Source: Diaporthe sp. PMI_573 (taxonomy: Eukaryota; Ascomycota; Sordariomycetes; Diaporthales; Diaporthaceae). Taken from it: DNA of 64,000 nucleotides. Under the pieces are notes generated by a model, which saw nothing but the letters and a program-made list of their open reading frames with translations, ran no database searches and was not told the DNA's origin. Position numbers and translations under genes: made by a program. Positions 46,379-57,808 of the stretch are shown piece after piece (position 1 is the first letter of the stretch; each line of letters opens with the position of its first letter). The stretch covers positions 1,240,001-1,304,000 of the forward strand of contig JAJTUP010000005.1 in the NCBI GenBank assembly GCA_021399435.1. Reading direction: 5' to 3'.

Positions 46379-49187
46379 TCAGAACGTCCACGCCTCCTCG
46401 CCATTCGACTCGCTGGGCGCAACCTCATCGACAACAGTACTGCCGTGAGACCTTCGGTCTCCGCGAATCGAGCGCCTTGTGTGCGAGTCCTCGAGCCGGA
46501 GGCTGGCCTGATGAACCCTGTCCGACTGACCGACAGCAACATCCTCGCCGTCAGCATCATACGGCCTAGCGGGGCCCGCATACCGAGGCAGTCTGCTTGG
46601 GATCTTGCCGTCATGAACATCAACGCCCTTGTGGCGATCTCCGCCATCAAGCACCCTCTCGCGCTTTGGGGGCGATTCTTCCTTCATGACCTCGTCGGCC
46701 TCTCCATCATGCATCGAGTCAAGGCTACGCTTCTGGGACGCTGTTTGCGCGTGGTGACTTGGGCCAGGGCTTGGTCTGGGGCTGAAGTCGAGGGTAACGC
46801 TTCGCGACGAAGGCGACCTGTTTCGGGGTTCAATGGGAACCCCAGCCCCGTACTCCGACGGCGCGATGCTCATTCGCTCCAGCAGTGGGCCGACTGCAGA
46901 TACAGGTGAGTACTGGTACTCGTCGTCCGAGACCTCAATGGTAGGTAGAAGTAAATCCAGCCTGCTCTCCTGTAGGGCAAAATCCAACGCTTCGTCTTCG
47001 TTGAAGTCGCCGTTGACAGAGTTCCGTGCCTCGGTCGATAAGCCTTGGAGATAGACAACCAGGGGCCCGGTAGGCCGTGGGGCTGGGTACCGGCGAGCCT
47101 CAACCTGATTGGGAACTCTCTGGATACCATCCACTTGCTGTAGCCAGGCTCGAAGATGGTCGAAAAAAGCCTTGGCAACGCAGGAAGGGAACGCGTTTCC
47201 AATTTGCTTCTTGACATCCGTCTTGCTGCCTCCAAACTGATGCGAGGCCGGGAAGCCTTGTAAGCAGGCGATCTCACGTAGCGTATAGTCTCGAAGTCCA
47301 CTGAAATGTGAGACGCCCTGAGTACCTCCGCCTGTAACGGTCTTTGAGAAAGGAAGGTTGCCGTTGCGCGGCTGATTGTTGCGAACTATGGCGTGTGCCA
47401 CATCGTGCAAGGGATCTCTGCGGCTGTTGAGACCTCGAAGAGCCTGAGCTTCAGTCACGTAAGGCTTCTGGCTTCCGGTTGGCCTTTGAGCGTGGGTCGC
47501 CGTAGGCCATGGGGGCAACTGCTCTCCGGGACAGGAACCGATCACGATCAGCCGCTTTCGAGTCTGTGGCAAACCGTATTCGACGAGGGGAACGAGCTTC
47601 CTTTGAATAAGCAATTGGGTTAGTCGGTCTGAACATCCATACTAAAATGGAAATGCAGTTCATAAGACTTACCACCGAACGGAGTATCCAAGGCGCGTGA
47701 ACCCCTGAATCAGGGAATTCAGATATTCTGTATGTGCAGCTTGCATCAGTCCGAACGTCTGCTCGAGGGTAAACAACCGTGGACGAATCTTTTCGATAAC
47801 GTGCGTGCAGGCAAGGAGAACGGCCCTTGCCTCGTGATTCATGTTCCCATGAGCTGCATGTGGGTATGCAAGGCTCGAGAAGGGTTGGCAGGGCGGGGAT
47901 AGATGAAGGATGTCGATCGAGTGAGAACGCCGGTCAATCTCGCGATTGTTGAGGATCCAGTCGGTTATATGCTGCTCAAACATGCGAGCACCTGGGAAGT
48001 TGCGCCGCCATGTTGCGCAAGCAACAGGCCAGTGGTCCACACCGAATACAAGCTGCCAGCAAGTCAGATAAGCTCGACGCACCCTTGCCTCAAGTTGGCG
48101 AAGACTTACCTTTAAGCCGGCCAAAACTGCGCCACGAGATGCACCTCCCGCACTACAGAAAGTGTCACCAAACGTGTATTGCTGGTCTTCCCTGGCCGTA
48201 GAGGGCTTATGAGAGCCTCCGCGGTGCGTTCTGCCCCGCCATTCTCGTTTGACCTCTTGATCAGACACGCGGAACGCCTCATCTGCCTCTGCCTGTGTCA
48301 TCCTGAGGTGTGCTTTGGTGACATAAACTTTGTTGTTATCTTGCCGAGCGCGAGCATCCCGATACTCTACGCATAACGTCCAGCGACAAGTCAATGGTCC
48401 TTGTTCCTCTTGCTCCTTGGGCGTCCTTGTGAGCCACTGCGGGTCGCTGCCGTAGCGGCAATCTGGATATTTTGAGTTCGTCTTGTTGAGAGCCCGCACT
48501 TGCAAGATCTGCTGGGGGCTGATCTCAATCAGAGCCTGTGCTTCGTTGGGGCGCTTGTCATCGGAATCGATCTCGAGGACTTGGCTGACTTCGTTTTTCT
48601 GGAATTCTAAGCAGCCCTGCAGGTTGCGATTGCGCGTGTATGGAAGGCCGCGGATGATTACGCTGCCATCCGACCTGGAAACCCAGATGGATTTGACTTC
48701 CACAAATTGAGCCTATTCGAGAACAATTAGTAACATCAATGGCTAGCAGTGTCGTGTGGATACCACTTACCTCCCAGTTGCCGAAGGGCTCACGAAGCTC
48801 CACATAGGTGCCCGGCTTGAGGTCAATGTCTCCGAACTTGTACAATGATGTCTCTCGGTGGCTGAAAATGATCGAAGCATTTCTTAAAACCTGTCTGTAC
48901 CGATAGCGACTCTGGGATTGCTCCAGGGCTCGCTGAGAAAGAACTTCTTCAGTGATTTCGATGATGTCGCAATTCTCTACACCCTGCTCGTCATGGCGGT
49001 CCACAGCCAAACCCTCACTGAAGCGAGATGCAACGCCCCTCTGAGCTTGCATTTCCGCCTGGCGCCGGAAGCTCTGCACTCGAGCATGAACATTTTGACC
49101 TGTGTTTCCAGATCCAGATGGGATAGTGGGTCGTCTGGCGGAGGCTTGTGGGCGAATCACGCCTCGTAGATGAATGTTCGGCTGCAT
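46379..49187 (-). CDS. rid: RID-type DNA (cytosine-5) methyltransferase homologue
   Basis: Exons 49187-48771, 48712-48110, 48052-47673 and 47600-46379 (introns 58, 57, 72 nt) give 873 residues, close to the length of Neurospora RID. After a polar N-terminus comes a BAH-like module (about residues 115-215: KPGTYVELREPFGNWE, VKSIWVSRSDGSVIIRGL). The catalytic domain has motif I FCSAGG (324-329), motif IV SPPCQPFS (Cys395 nucleophile), motif VI as LEQTFG (EQT at 437-439, the RID/Masc1 hallmark where other DNMTs have ENV), motif VIII QTRKR (479-483), and motifs IX-X (TGGGTQG, REIACLQGFP, QIGNAFP). The C-terminal ~270 residues are Ser/Pro/charged. RID is required for repeat-induced point mutation in the sexual cycle. 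The start is the Met whose frame carries the conserved N-terminus; an upstream Met at 49283 is possible. Confidence 0.93.
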
Positions 49188-50772
49188 CTCGACTGTGATA
49201 GAGCAGTTGAAGGGGAAGTAATGACTTCGGGGAAACAGAGATTTGTTACAAGGTCGAATGAGCAAGACGGATGCTTTCTGCAATACAGGAGCTCAGTGGG
49301 CAGGCGACGCCTAGCTCCTGCTGCTTAGAAACAGCTGAGCTTGGTGAAAGAGCTTTGGAAATTCGGTTTCGAAACGCTGCTAGGGTTGAGGAGGCCGTCT
49401 TCCAAGTGACCATCCCTAGTGAGCTCTTGCGTCAATAGTAAAACCAAAGAGGCATCAGTTGCGATATGGTACGAGTACAGGCTGCGCCGAGGTGGCGCAA
49501 GGGCGAAGGAGAAAATGGTGTGGGAAACGAGCGCAGGTAGGGAGACGAGTAGAGAAAAGCAGTCGGAGAGAAATTGCACACTGCTGGGCACGAAGGCAAG
49601 TTCTCCCTGCCCTAGCACTTGAAAAGCAGCCGTCAAGCTGAGGAGGAGAACTGCGATAGGTACTGGGTTTAGGAAAAGGGTGGGGGAGTGAGAGGTCAAG
49701 TTTCCAAGCTTTGAGGCTTGTGGGTGATTTCTTTTGAATGAAAATGTGTGCCGTTTCACTTGAGGTCAGATAAAATGACTTTCTTAGAAAGCAGCAGGCT
49801 GACACTTAAAGTACCGCCAGGACTGTCCCCAAGCAGTCTTTTCGTAACTGATGTGGTTACAAGCACAAAGGGAAGAACACTCCTGGTAACGTATTCTGCT
49901 CCTCACTGATTGCTGTCCTCCACGAATCAAATATAATTAAGCTCTAAGCCTTGTGGAAAGGTGTCCTTGACGGTTGACTGATACTTCAGTAACAAACCAG
50001 TCCTTTTTCTCAAAGCCTTTAATTCACTTATCCCAAGTCGTAACCCTAAACTGGAGACGTGCAAGACTGCTCCTTTAATCGATATTACTGAAGTGATGGA
50101 AAGCCCAGCAGACAGTAACCTGAAAAGCCCCAGCTTACAGCTAGACAATTCAAGTGCGTGTTGACAAGCATATCTTTCTGGCTCCCTTAGTAACTGTCTA
50201 AGCTTGTTCATCGGACGCCGCCGTCGTTCGAGTGCACGGTGTTGCTGAGCACGTAATTTTCAAGGTATTTGATATGGTCGATGGCTGTCCGCCATTGCTG
50301 CGGCGGCATGAACGAACATGCGACTAATTAGACAAGCCATTGCACTTTCTCCATCACCCGTCATTCCTCTGTGGAATAGGTTTCGATAGACATGGATTTT
50401 CTGAGCGTAACTCGTGCCTCTCTACAGCATTAAGCTTGAAGATGGCATACATATCTGAGTGAGCTTTCATAGCTACAATGAGCTTACTTGCCAAGATATA
50501 ATAAGAAATTCGATACGTGATCTGCAGGCGATTCATTCGCAAAGAGTCCTAGACCACAGCTGGTGTCCATGGCTACCAGCGCGCACTAAGACATCTATGG
50601 CGCGACAGGAATGAGGCACCACCATACCAATGTCCCGAAGACGGAAATAACAACATGATGGGCCAGTGATTAATCAAAGTATCTCCTATTTCTGGATCCT
50701 GGTTGTTTTCCTCTTCACTTCGCCTGTTCCGATGTCAAAAAGTCCTCACCGGTAGAACCAGGGCCATCCACG
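49188..50772. other. Divergent intergenic region
   Basis: 1.6 kb between the methyltransferase and MFSD5-like gene starts. Short frames only. Confidence 0.5.
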
Positions 50773-52584
50773 ATGCAGATCGACATCTACTGGACGACCC
50801 TCTTGGTCCTCCTCCCCACAGTCGTTATCCTCACGGGCCGCAGCCTCATACTCCGACCACTGGCGCGGATCCAATCGAGGTGGCAAAAGGTCGACACCGA
50901 GGAGAAGCCGCCCGAGTATGACTCGCTGCCGCAGGGCCCCGCCGATGAGGCGGACTCGGGAACCACCAATGGCGACGACCTGAGAAGGTTCCGGCGCGGC
51001 TTCCTCAGCATCTACCTCCTCGTCATGTCCTCTGAGTGGCTCTCCGGCCCGTACCTGTACGCCCTCCTCCGCGACGACAGGGGCCTCCCAGAGCCGGTGG
51101 TGATCGGGCTCTACGCCACCGCGTACACCTCGGCCGCAGTCTCCGCGCTGGGCGTGGGCTTCCTCGCGGACCGGTACGGGCGACGGAGGGCGTGCTTGGC
51201 GCAGTGTGTGATCCACTCGTGCGCGTGCCTGACGGTCGTGTTTGGAGGGAATTACCTCCCTGTGCTGTTCCTCGGCAGGGTGCTGGCGGGCACTGCGCTC
51301 ACGCTGCTGTGGACTGTGTTCGAGAGCTGGATGGTGACCGAGTGGAACGCGAGGGGTCTCGACCGGAGCGGTGCGGAGGGAGGGCTCAGTGAGATGTTTG
51401 GTGTCATGACCACTACTAATTGCATGGCTGCCATTGTCGGTGGGCTCTTTGGGCATTGCATGGTTTCAGCGCTGGGATCGAAGATGTGGCCATTTTGGGC
51501 GGGGATCGTGAGTTCTGGTCCTGGATTGGGAAGGCAATGCCGAGCATAGCAGTGGACTGACTAGGCTGCTCTAGGTCTGCGAAGGTGTCGCGGCGGTGTT
51601 GATGCTAAAGCGATGGGTAAGCATCCACGATCTTGACGGGCAAGATAGAAACAGGTACTGACGGCCCGAGCAGAACGAGAACTTCGGCGTGAACCAGCAG
51701 CTCCGCGAGGACGACCACCTGCTTGCTGCGCCAGACGGCAGTGAAACCGGACGGCTTGGTGGTCAGTACCCGACGGGATCGTGTTCTCCATGCTTGAGCT
51801 AATGACAAAATCCAGATGGTCGCATATGGGCCTTGACCTTTGTAACGTGCTGCTTCGAGGGCACGGCGTACCTTGTGATCTTTCTGTGGCCGAGCGTCTT
51901 GCAGGGGGCACACGATGCGGCATCTCCTGAAGCCGACCCTGCCGAGATTCCTTACGGAGTCATTTTTGGGTCTTTCATGGCTGCGATGATCATCGGCGCA
52001 GTCTTTTTCAACGCGTCACTAAAGTCGATCAAGACTCCGGCGGCCCCAGTCTGGCTCCTCCTGAGCGCCATCGCCCTGGCCTGCCTCGGCCTGTTGCTGT
52101 TGTCGGTTGTCCAGGTCGAGGCTTCGCTCTATTTCGCCTTCCTAGTGTTCGAGGTCGCGAATGGTATATATGTGCCCAGCATGGCGTACATGCGCGGGCT
52201 GGTCGTGGACAACAAGAGCCGCGCCGGGATCTACGGTCTGATGAAGATCCCGCTCTTCATTTTCGTCATACTGGCTCTGGGGATCACAGCAGAGGGTGAG
52301 TCGTCGACAATGGCAAATAAATCACACACACGCTGACAGAAAAAATAGGCAAGGGTTTCCGGTGCTTCGTCTTCGCTTCCTCATCGATGTCTCTCCTCTG
52401 TGCGGCCATCGCCCTGCTGGTTGAGTTTCAGGGGAGCCTCCGTGACTCAGGTGGATCTAGCCATGTCTCCCAGGGAGTGATTGAGCGTGAAGATGCTTCT
52501 CGTGGCGATGGCGAGTCTAGAGAACAGGGAGTGAACATAGAAGGCGAAGAGGCTCTGGGAAAGAGTGTTAATGTCTCGCCATAG
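50773..52584 (+). CDS. MFSD5-like MFS protein (molybdate-anion transporter family)
   Basis: Exons 50773-51507, 51575-51616, 51674-51761, 51816-52295 and 52349-52584 give 526 residues; the second exon is only 42 nt. Introns are 53-67 nt. Hallmarks: LLVMSSEWLSGPYLYALL, the A-motif GFLADRYGRRRA, FESWMVTEWNARG, and the junction KRWNENFG restored by splicing. The C-terminal half has ECCFEGTAYL-like FEGTAYLVIFLWP, FLVFEVANGIYVPSMAYMRG and RAGIYGLMKIPL, all typical of the MFSD5 family, whose algal member transports molybdate. An N-terminal helix (about 6-27) precedes a cytosolic loop, and the tail of ~50 residues is acidic/Ser-rich. The third donor could be GTGGTC or GTCAGT three bases on; I chose GTCAGT. 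It is tail-to-tail with SSF1, 80 bases apart. Confidence 0.88.
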
Positions 52585-52664
52585 AACTGGGCAGGAAGGG
52601 TATAATTAAATTTGTTTGTCTTGGTATGATGTTGCCCAGAAACACCTCCTGGCTCCAGATTGGC

Positions 52665-54146
52665 CTATCGGTGGCCGTTTGCTATCTCTTCCTCTTCGTC
52701 CTCCCAATCCCCGTTCTTTTCAGCCTGCTCATTTGTCTTGGCCTCTGCATCGCCCTCGAGACCCTCGCTGTCGAAGCCGTCCTCATCATCCATGTAGTCG
52801 TAAGCGTCGCTTGGCAGATCGTCGAGGTCCATCTCGTCATCATCGTCTTCTGCCTCGCCATCCTTCTCACCCTTCTGGCCCCGCCTCGCTTTGCGTTTCT
52901 TCTCGACATTCTCCCGCTGCACCTGCCTGCGAGCCTCTTTTTCTTGTTTGCGCTTCTCCCACATTTTTTCGAGCTCTCGGACCTCCTCTTTCGATTTGTT
53001 GATATACTCGTGCCACATGACCTTTCCGCCGCAGAGCCCCTCCTCGACTTTGGTCAATCGCAACTTCATGCGCGGCCCCAGTTCGACAAGCTTGACCGCC
53101 CGCCGTTCCACCCTCTCATTGGTCTCGGCTGCCTCCTCCTCTTCCTCGTCCTCCTCGGCGGCGGCGGCGGCAGCAGCAGCGCGCCTTGCCGCGACCTTCT
53201 TCCGCTTGTCGGCTTCAAGAACCTCCACCTCGGCGTCTGTGTCGACCTCGCTACCGCTGGTGGCATCAGTTGTGTAGCCGTCGCCGTTCTCACCCCCTAT
53301 CATGTAGTCTGCGATATCCTGCAGCTTGTTCAGATTTGGAAGCTTGCCCTTCCGGCTCTTGCTGTTCATTAACCTCTCCGCCGCGTTCAGCCTCTTGACA
53401 GCTTTGGAGACGCCTGTCACCTTGGTGGTGATCGCATAGTGTCGAAAGTTTAATATGTAAGAGCCGTCATCTTCCGGGGATCGTTCGCGATTGAGAAGGA
53501 GCACTCTGCGGATCGACTTCAAGGGCGCGACCTGGGGATTGATTGGTGGGAAGAGGCCGTGGAACACGCTTGTGACAAGCGTTTCGAGGTGTCGGGGTAC
53601 CTTCTCAGAGCCTTTCCCAGGCTCACTGGTCAATGAGTTCATGACGAGCTATAGAAGAGTCAGCGGGTTCCCCCATCACCAACTTGACGGAGCAGAGCGT
53701 ACCAATGGCGGACTGGTGTACTCCTTGCCACCACCCAAGGGATGTTTTTGTGCGCGCTTGACGTCTCTTGCCAGCGAGTACTTCTCGACTCGGAAGTTCA
53801 GTGTCGGACCTTGGGGCGTGGTCGCCAGACGCAGGTTGGTGTTTCCGGACGACGACCTCGAGAAGAGCAGCAGGTGAGTGACACCCAGAGGGCCGCACAT
53901 TGTCACATAGTCTCGCAGCTTGTTGGCCTTCCTCTCCTTAAGTCGACTTGCCGTGCCAGGCTCCATCACCCTGCGCACGTCCGTGGCCAATTGGCTGATG
54001 CTCGAGCCAACCTCGCCCGCACCGATCCGGATGACCATGCTCTTTGGGTCGTTCTTGTCGATCTTCCCTGCTGAAACTGGGGCGCCATCTTTGGCATTGG
54101 GGTTTGCCGAAGCATGGGTTCTCTTCTTGGTTCTCTTTTTTGCCAT
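52665..54146 (-). CDS. SSF1: Ribosome biogenesis protein SSF1/SSF2 (Peter Pan, Brix domain)
   Basis: Exons 54146-53703 and 53648-52665 (54-nt intron) give 475 residues. The N-terminus is basic (MAKKRTKKRTH). The Brix domain follows: NKLRDYVTMCGPLGVTHLLLFSRSSSGNTNLRLATTPQGPTLNFRVEKYSL, then SPPLLVMN across the intron, and the C-terminal Brix half with LLLNRERSPEDDGSYILNFRHY. The last ~200 residues are a highly charged coiled-coil and acidic tail (EEDEEEEEAAE, KKRKARRGQKGEKDGEAEDDDDEMDLDDLP). In yeast Ssf1/2 bind 27S pre-rRNA in the nucleolus with Rrp14 and Rrp15 and are needed for 60S subunit assembly. It is divergent from RRP3. Confidence 0.95.
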
Positions 54147-54577
54147 TGTGGGTGGTGGGTGGTCTGTTGGTTGTTTGGCTGTTGTGTGAAGACAAAAGCA
54201 AGTATGTCTTGTGGCTTGGGGTTTATATGAGGCGGATGGCTTGCTACGCCCTGAGAGGGAAACTCGCAGTAGCTCGCTCCCAGAAAAATTTCAGGTGGGG
54301 CCACCGATAAGGCGGATAAAGCATCCCTGTAATCCGTAATCGCGAAAAAGACGGGCCCTCGTCCACTACCGACCCACAAAAAAGATCGAATCCCTAGATC
54401 TTTTGGATGGCCCGCCTCCCCCCCTCAACACTATCTACGCACCACACATACCACCCGACAAACCAGCCTCGTTTGCACTATCGTGCACTGCCACCAACTG
54501 CCTGTGCGAGATAGTCCCATTCCACGAGAATCTACTTAGAAAATCAGAATTCGGTACACTGGTCTTGCACCGCAATC
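54147..54577. promoter_or_regulatory. Bidirectional promoter shared by SSF1 and RRP3, with an RRPE-like element
   Basis: Only 431 bases separate the two divergent ATGs. AGAAAAATTTCA at 54282-54293 closely resembles the ribosomal RNA processing element (RRPE, AAAATTTT core with a flanking TGA) that drives ribosome-biogenesis genes in yeast. A TTTATATGAGG segment (about 54221-54231) could serve as a weak TATA for SSF1. No clear PAC (GATGAG) match was seen. Confidence 0.5.
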
Positions 54578-56152
54578 ATGTCGACCGTCCAGGCGGCCAA
54601 GCGACAGAAGATCTCCCACGCATCTCCTGGTCCGGCTTCTCCCTCGGCCGCATCCTCCTCGTCTTCCGATGGCTCGGATGTTGAGAACGAGGAAACGGGC
54701 CTTGCCGAAGATGCCCAGGTTACCAAGACCTTCAAGGACCTGGGCGTCGTCGACACCCTCGCCGAAGCATGCGCAACGCTGAAATACGAGCATCCCACAC
54801 AAATCCAAGCCGAGTCAATCCCCGTCGCCCTCCAAGGCAAAGATATAGTCGGTCTCGCAGAGACGGGCTCCGGAAAGACTGCTGCATTCGCACTGCCGAT
54901 CTTGCAAAAGCTACTCGACAACCCGCAACCTTTCTACTCCCTCGTTCTCGCCCCTACGCGAGAGCTGGCGTTCCAGATCGGCAAGACGTTCGAGGCTTTG
55001 GGTGCAATCATACGGTTAAGAGTGTGCACTATTGTTGGCGGCATGGAGTTCACACCGCAGCAGATTGCCCTGGGGAAGAAGCCACACATCATAGTCGCGA
55101 CTCCTGGCCGAATCTTGGACCACATGGAGCGGACCAAGGGCTTCAACCTACGCAACCTGAAGTACTTGGTATTGGACGAGGCCGACAGGCTGCTGGAGCT
55201 CGAGTTCGGACCAGTAATCGAGGTAGGTTCAGGGTCAGTTCCTCTTTGCCGGGCAGTCTGCTGACTTTGCGACAGAAAATCCTCAAATTCCTGCCCCGCG
55301 AACGCAACACATTCCTCTTCAGTGCGACGATGAGCTCAAAGGTCGAGAGCTTGCAGCGTGCGTCCCTCCGCGACCCGGTCCGAATCAGCGTCAAAGATAC
55401 CAAGTACCAGACGGTCAAGACCCTGATCACGAACTACGTCTTCATTCCTCACAAGCACAAGGATACCTACCTCATCTACCTGATGGCAGTTGAGTTCACG
55501 GGGCGATCGGCCATCATCTTCACACGCACTGTCAACGAGGCGCAACGACTTGCTATCCTGCTTCGCACACTAGGACTCGGAGCCATTCCCCTCCACGGGC
55601 AGCTGAGTCAGTCGAATCGACTGGGTGCCCTGAACAAGTTCAAGACGGGCAACAGGAACATGCTCGTGGCGACAGATGTTGCGGCGCGTGGTCTGGATAT
55701 TCCAAACGTCGATATCGTGGTCAACTATGACTTGCCCGGTGACAGCAAGACGTACGTGCACAGGGTCGGCCGGACGGCCCGTGCGGGCAAGAGCGGCCGC
55801 GCTCTCAATCTAGTGACACAGGTGAGTCGCAGTTAGCCCATCTAACGCCTTGGATGCCCAATAATTATTGACACGTGCACAGTACGACGTCGAAGTGTTC
55901 CAGAGGATCGAATGGGCCCTCGGTGACAAGCAGGTCGAGTATCCTACTGAAAGAGAGGACGTGATGGTCTTTAAGGCTCGCGTCGAGGAAGCACAACGGC
56001 ATGCCAGAAACGAGATGAAGAACCTTCACGCAGACCGAGACAGCGGCAGGAAGGGTGCCACGTTGAAGGGCCGCCACCGATCAGGCCCAAGCGCCCCAGG
56101 CGGAAAGGGTGGGAAGAGGCGTCGCGACGACATGGATGCCGAAGAGGGCTAA
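54578..56152 (+). CDS. RRP3: ATP-dependent DEAD-box rRNA helicase RRP3
   Basis: Exons 54578-55222, 55276-55821 and 55883-56152 (introns 53 and 61 nt) give 486 residues. After a Ser/acidic N-terminus all helicase motifs appear in order: Q motif with TFKDLG and PTQIQ (50-77), I AETGSGKT (94-101), Ia PTREL (126-130), Ib TPGR (175-178), II DEAD (200-203), III SAT (231-233), IV IIFTRT (295-300), [13 protein letters not shown] (347-358), and [12 protein letters not shown] (377-386). The tail is basic ([16 protein letters not shown]). Length and the conserved [23 protein letters not shown] identify Rrp3/DDX47, a nucleolar helicase for 18S rRNA maturation and 35S pre-rRNA cleavage at the A sites. Confidence 0.95.
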
Positions 56153-57091
56153 TTGCCAATAGGGCTGTAGCCGGCCATCAGAAAAGCTTCGGCTCGATCA
56201 AGATTGCGCTGGTGTGTTGCCCATGGCTCCGATTCGCGGCTTTCGCAATGTTGGGAACGCTGCGTCGCTCAAAATTTGTCTGGTTTGCTTGAACAAGCCT
56301 GTTCCACCAAAGTGGAAGCAGCCTCGAAATTCCACCCTTGATGCCACGATGAACTCCGCCCCAACGTGAAAATGCTGCAGCCTGTGATTCCGTCTGCTCG
56401 CTGACAAGCGCTCACCCACTATTTACAATCCTCCAAGCAGTGCTCGGTCCACCCGCCGGTCAGCTCCCGTGCTGAGGTCCACTGCGGCACTCGATCTCGA
56501 GAGAAATCGGAGGGCAAAATTTCCTGCCACCGCTGCGCCGTACTTCCGCCTCCAACGTGAGGCCCACATGTCACCAACAGACTAGCCCGGCCTCGTGCAT
56601 TGGACAAATGTCGAGGCCAGGAAATGATTTCAATCTCCACAAGCTGTTGGCTCCCCACCTACCTTAGCTCTGCCGCCATCCTACCCTCCACCACGAGGAA
56701 CCCGGCATCTGAAATGCTTGGTAACATCACTAGCTGAACGACAGCTGGACCGGACTCAAAGCCAGCTTGCTGCGGCGCAGCCGCAGCTGTGTGCGTGGTG
56801 GTGCGCCGCTTTCCGTCAGCACTACCACATAGTGTTAGGTCCTCTGACCTGTGTCTGGTTGCCTTTCTGACTGTTGGCTATTTCTGGATCAGCCTCTCCC
56901 ACTCCCGATATTAGCGATGGTCCGCTAGACTTATAAAGGAGTTAGCCATCGCTCCGGCGATGCTTGTATATTCTTGACATGGGTTTAAAATTCACGTCTA
57001 CCCCTCAGAAAGTGCTGTGCTACCGTGCTTCGAGGACATACACACTCCTCTGCGACCCTAGCGCCAGCCACATATCCCACCAACCGTCACC
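56153..57091. other. Intergenic, 0.94 kb
   Basis: RRP3 3' flank followed by the promoter of the four-helix membrane protein. No supported frame. Confidence 0.5.
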
Positions 57092-57808
57092 ATGGCCTTG
57101 ACCTCCATCCTCCTCAAGGTCTCCATGGGCCTTCTCATGGTGGTCTCCATAATCGAGCTCTCTCTCGTCTCCGCCACCGTCGGCTTCCTCTCGCAACGCG
57201 CAAAGGGGACGTTCGACGTCGTGTCCGGCGACTCGACCTTTCCCGTCTCGGGCGAACCCACAAACCTCATCGTCGACCAGGGGCACACCAGCAACGGCGC
57301 CTCGGGGACGGCCTTCATCATTATCGGCTGCTGCGGGTTCCTCGCCCTCTGGCTGCGCAGCCGCCCCGGCTACCACACCAAGTCCTTCGCCGGCCTCTTT
57401 AGCCGCGGGTGGTATAGGCTGTGGCTCGGACTCAATGTCCCCGCGCTGTTGTTGACGCTCGGCGCGCTGGCCTTTACTTTTGCCGTGGCGAATGCCCACG
57501 ATGGGCAGAGGATCGATCTCTCGGTGGCGGAGGGGCTGAACGGAGAGCCTTACTCGTCGGAGACGTGGACGCCGCAGAACTGGTTTGATGCGTTGTTGAA
57601 GCTGGACCTTGCGAGCCATACGGACAGGAATGACATCCAGCGGATTTACAGAGTCGCTAGGGGATGGCAGTACAACTTGATCCCCTTCTTTGTTGTACAG
57701 CTTGCGCAGACGGTGCTGGCTTTGTTGGAGGCGTCGAGGAAGAGGAAGGCAGACAGACAGTACGGCTACGGCGGTGTCAAGACTGAAGTTGGATATGGCG
57801 GTAATTGA
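57092..57808 (+). CDS. Four-helix integral membrane protein, function unknown
   Basis: Single exon, 238 residues. Four hydrophobic segments at about 8-33, 70-91, 109-133 and 190-213 give a tetraspan (MARVEL-like) layout with a short N-terminus. The loop after helix 1 is polar (about 34-69). The loop between helices 3 and 4 is the longest (PYSSETWTPQNWF, RNDIQRIYRVARGWQYNLIP). The C-terminal ~25 residues are Lys/Arg- then Gly/Tyr-rich and probably cytosolic. I recognise it only as a type common in filamentous fungi; no function is assigned. The ATG (CACCATGGCC) is in an excellent start context. Confidence 0.8.
   Translation: MALTSILLKVSMGLLMVVSIIELSLVSATVGFLSQRAKGTFDVVSGDSTFPVSGEPTNLIVDQGHTSNGASGTAFIIIGCCGFLALWLRSRPGYHTKSFAGLFSRGWYRLWLGLNVPALLLTLGALAFTFAVANAHDGQRIDLSVAEGLNGEPYSSETWTPQNWFDALLKLDLASHTDRNDIQRIYRVARGWQYNLIPFFVVQLAQTVLALLEASRKRKADRQYGYGGVKTEVGYGGN

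Noticed and set aside
48053..48109. Treating the RID exons 2 and 3 as one continuous exon
   Set aside because: Read-through is open, but it inserts 19 residues right after motif I where DNMTs have none, and both splice sites are good.
50746..51456. A 236-codon minus-strand frame
   Set aside because: Shadow of the first exon of the MFSD5-like gene; His/Glu/Arg-rich low-complexity translation.
52626..53372. A hydrophobic 248-codon + strand frame resembling a membrane protein
   Set aside because: It is the complement of the acidic/charged tail of SSF1, where Glu/Lys codons read as Leu/Phe/Val on the other strand.
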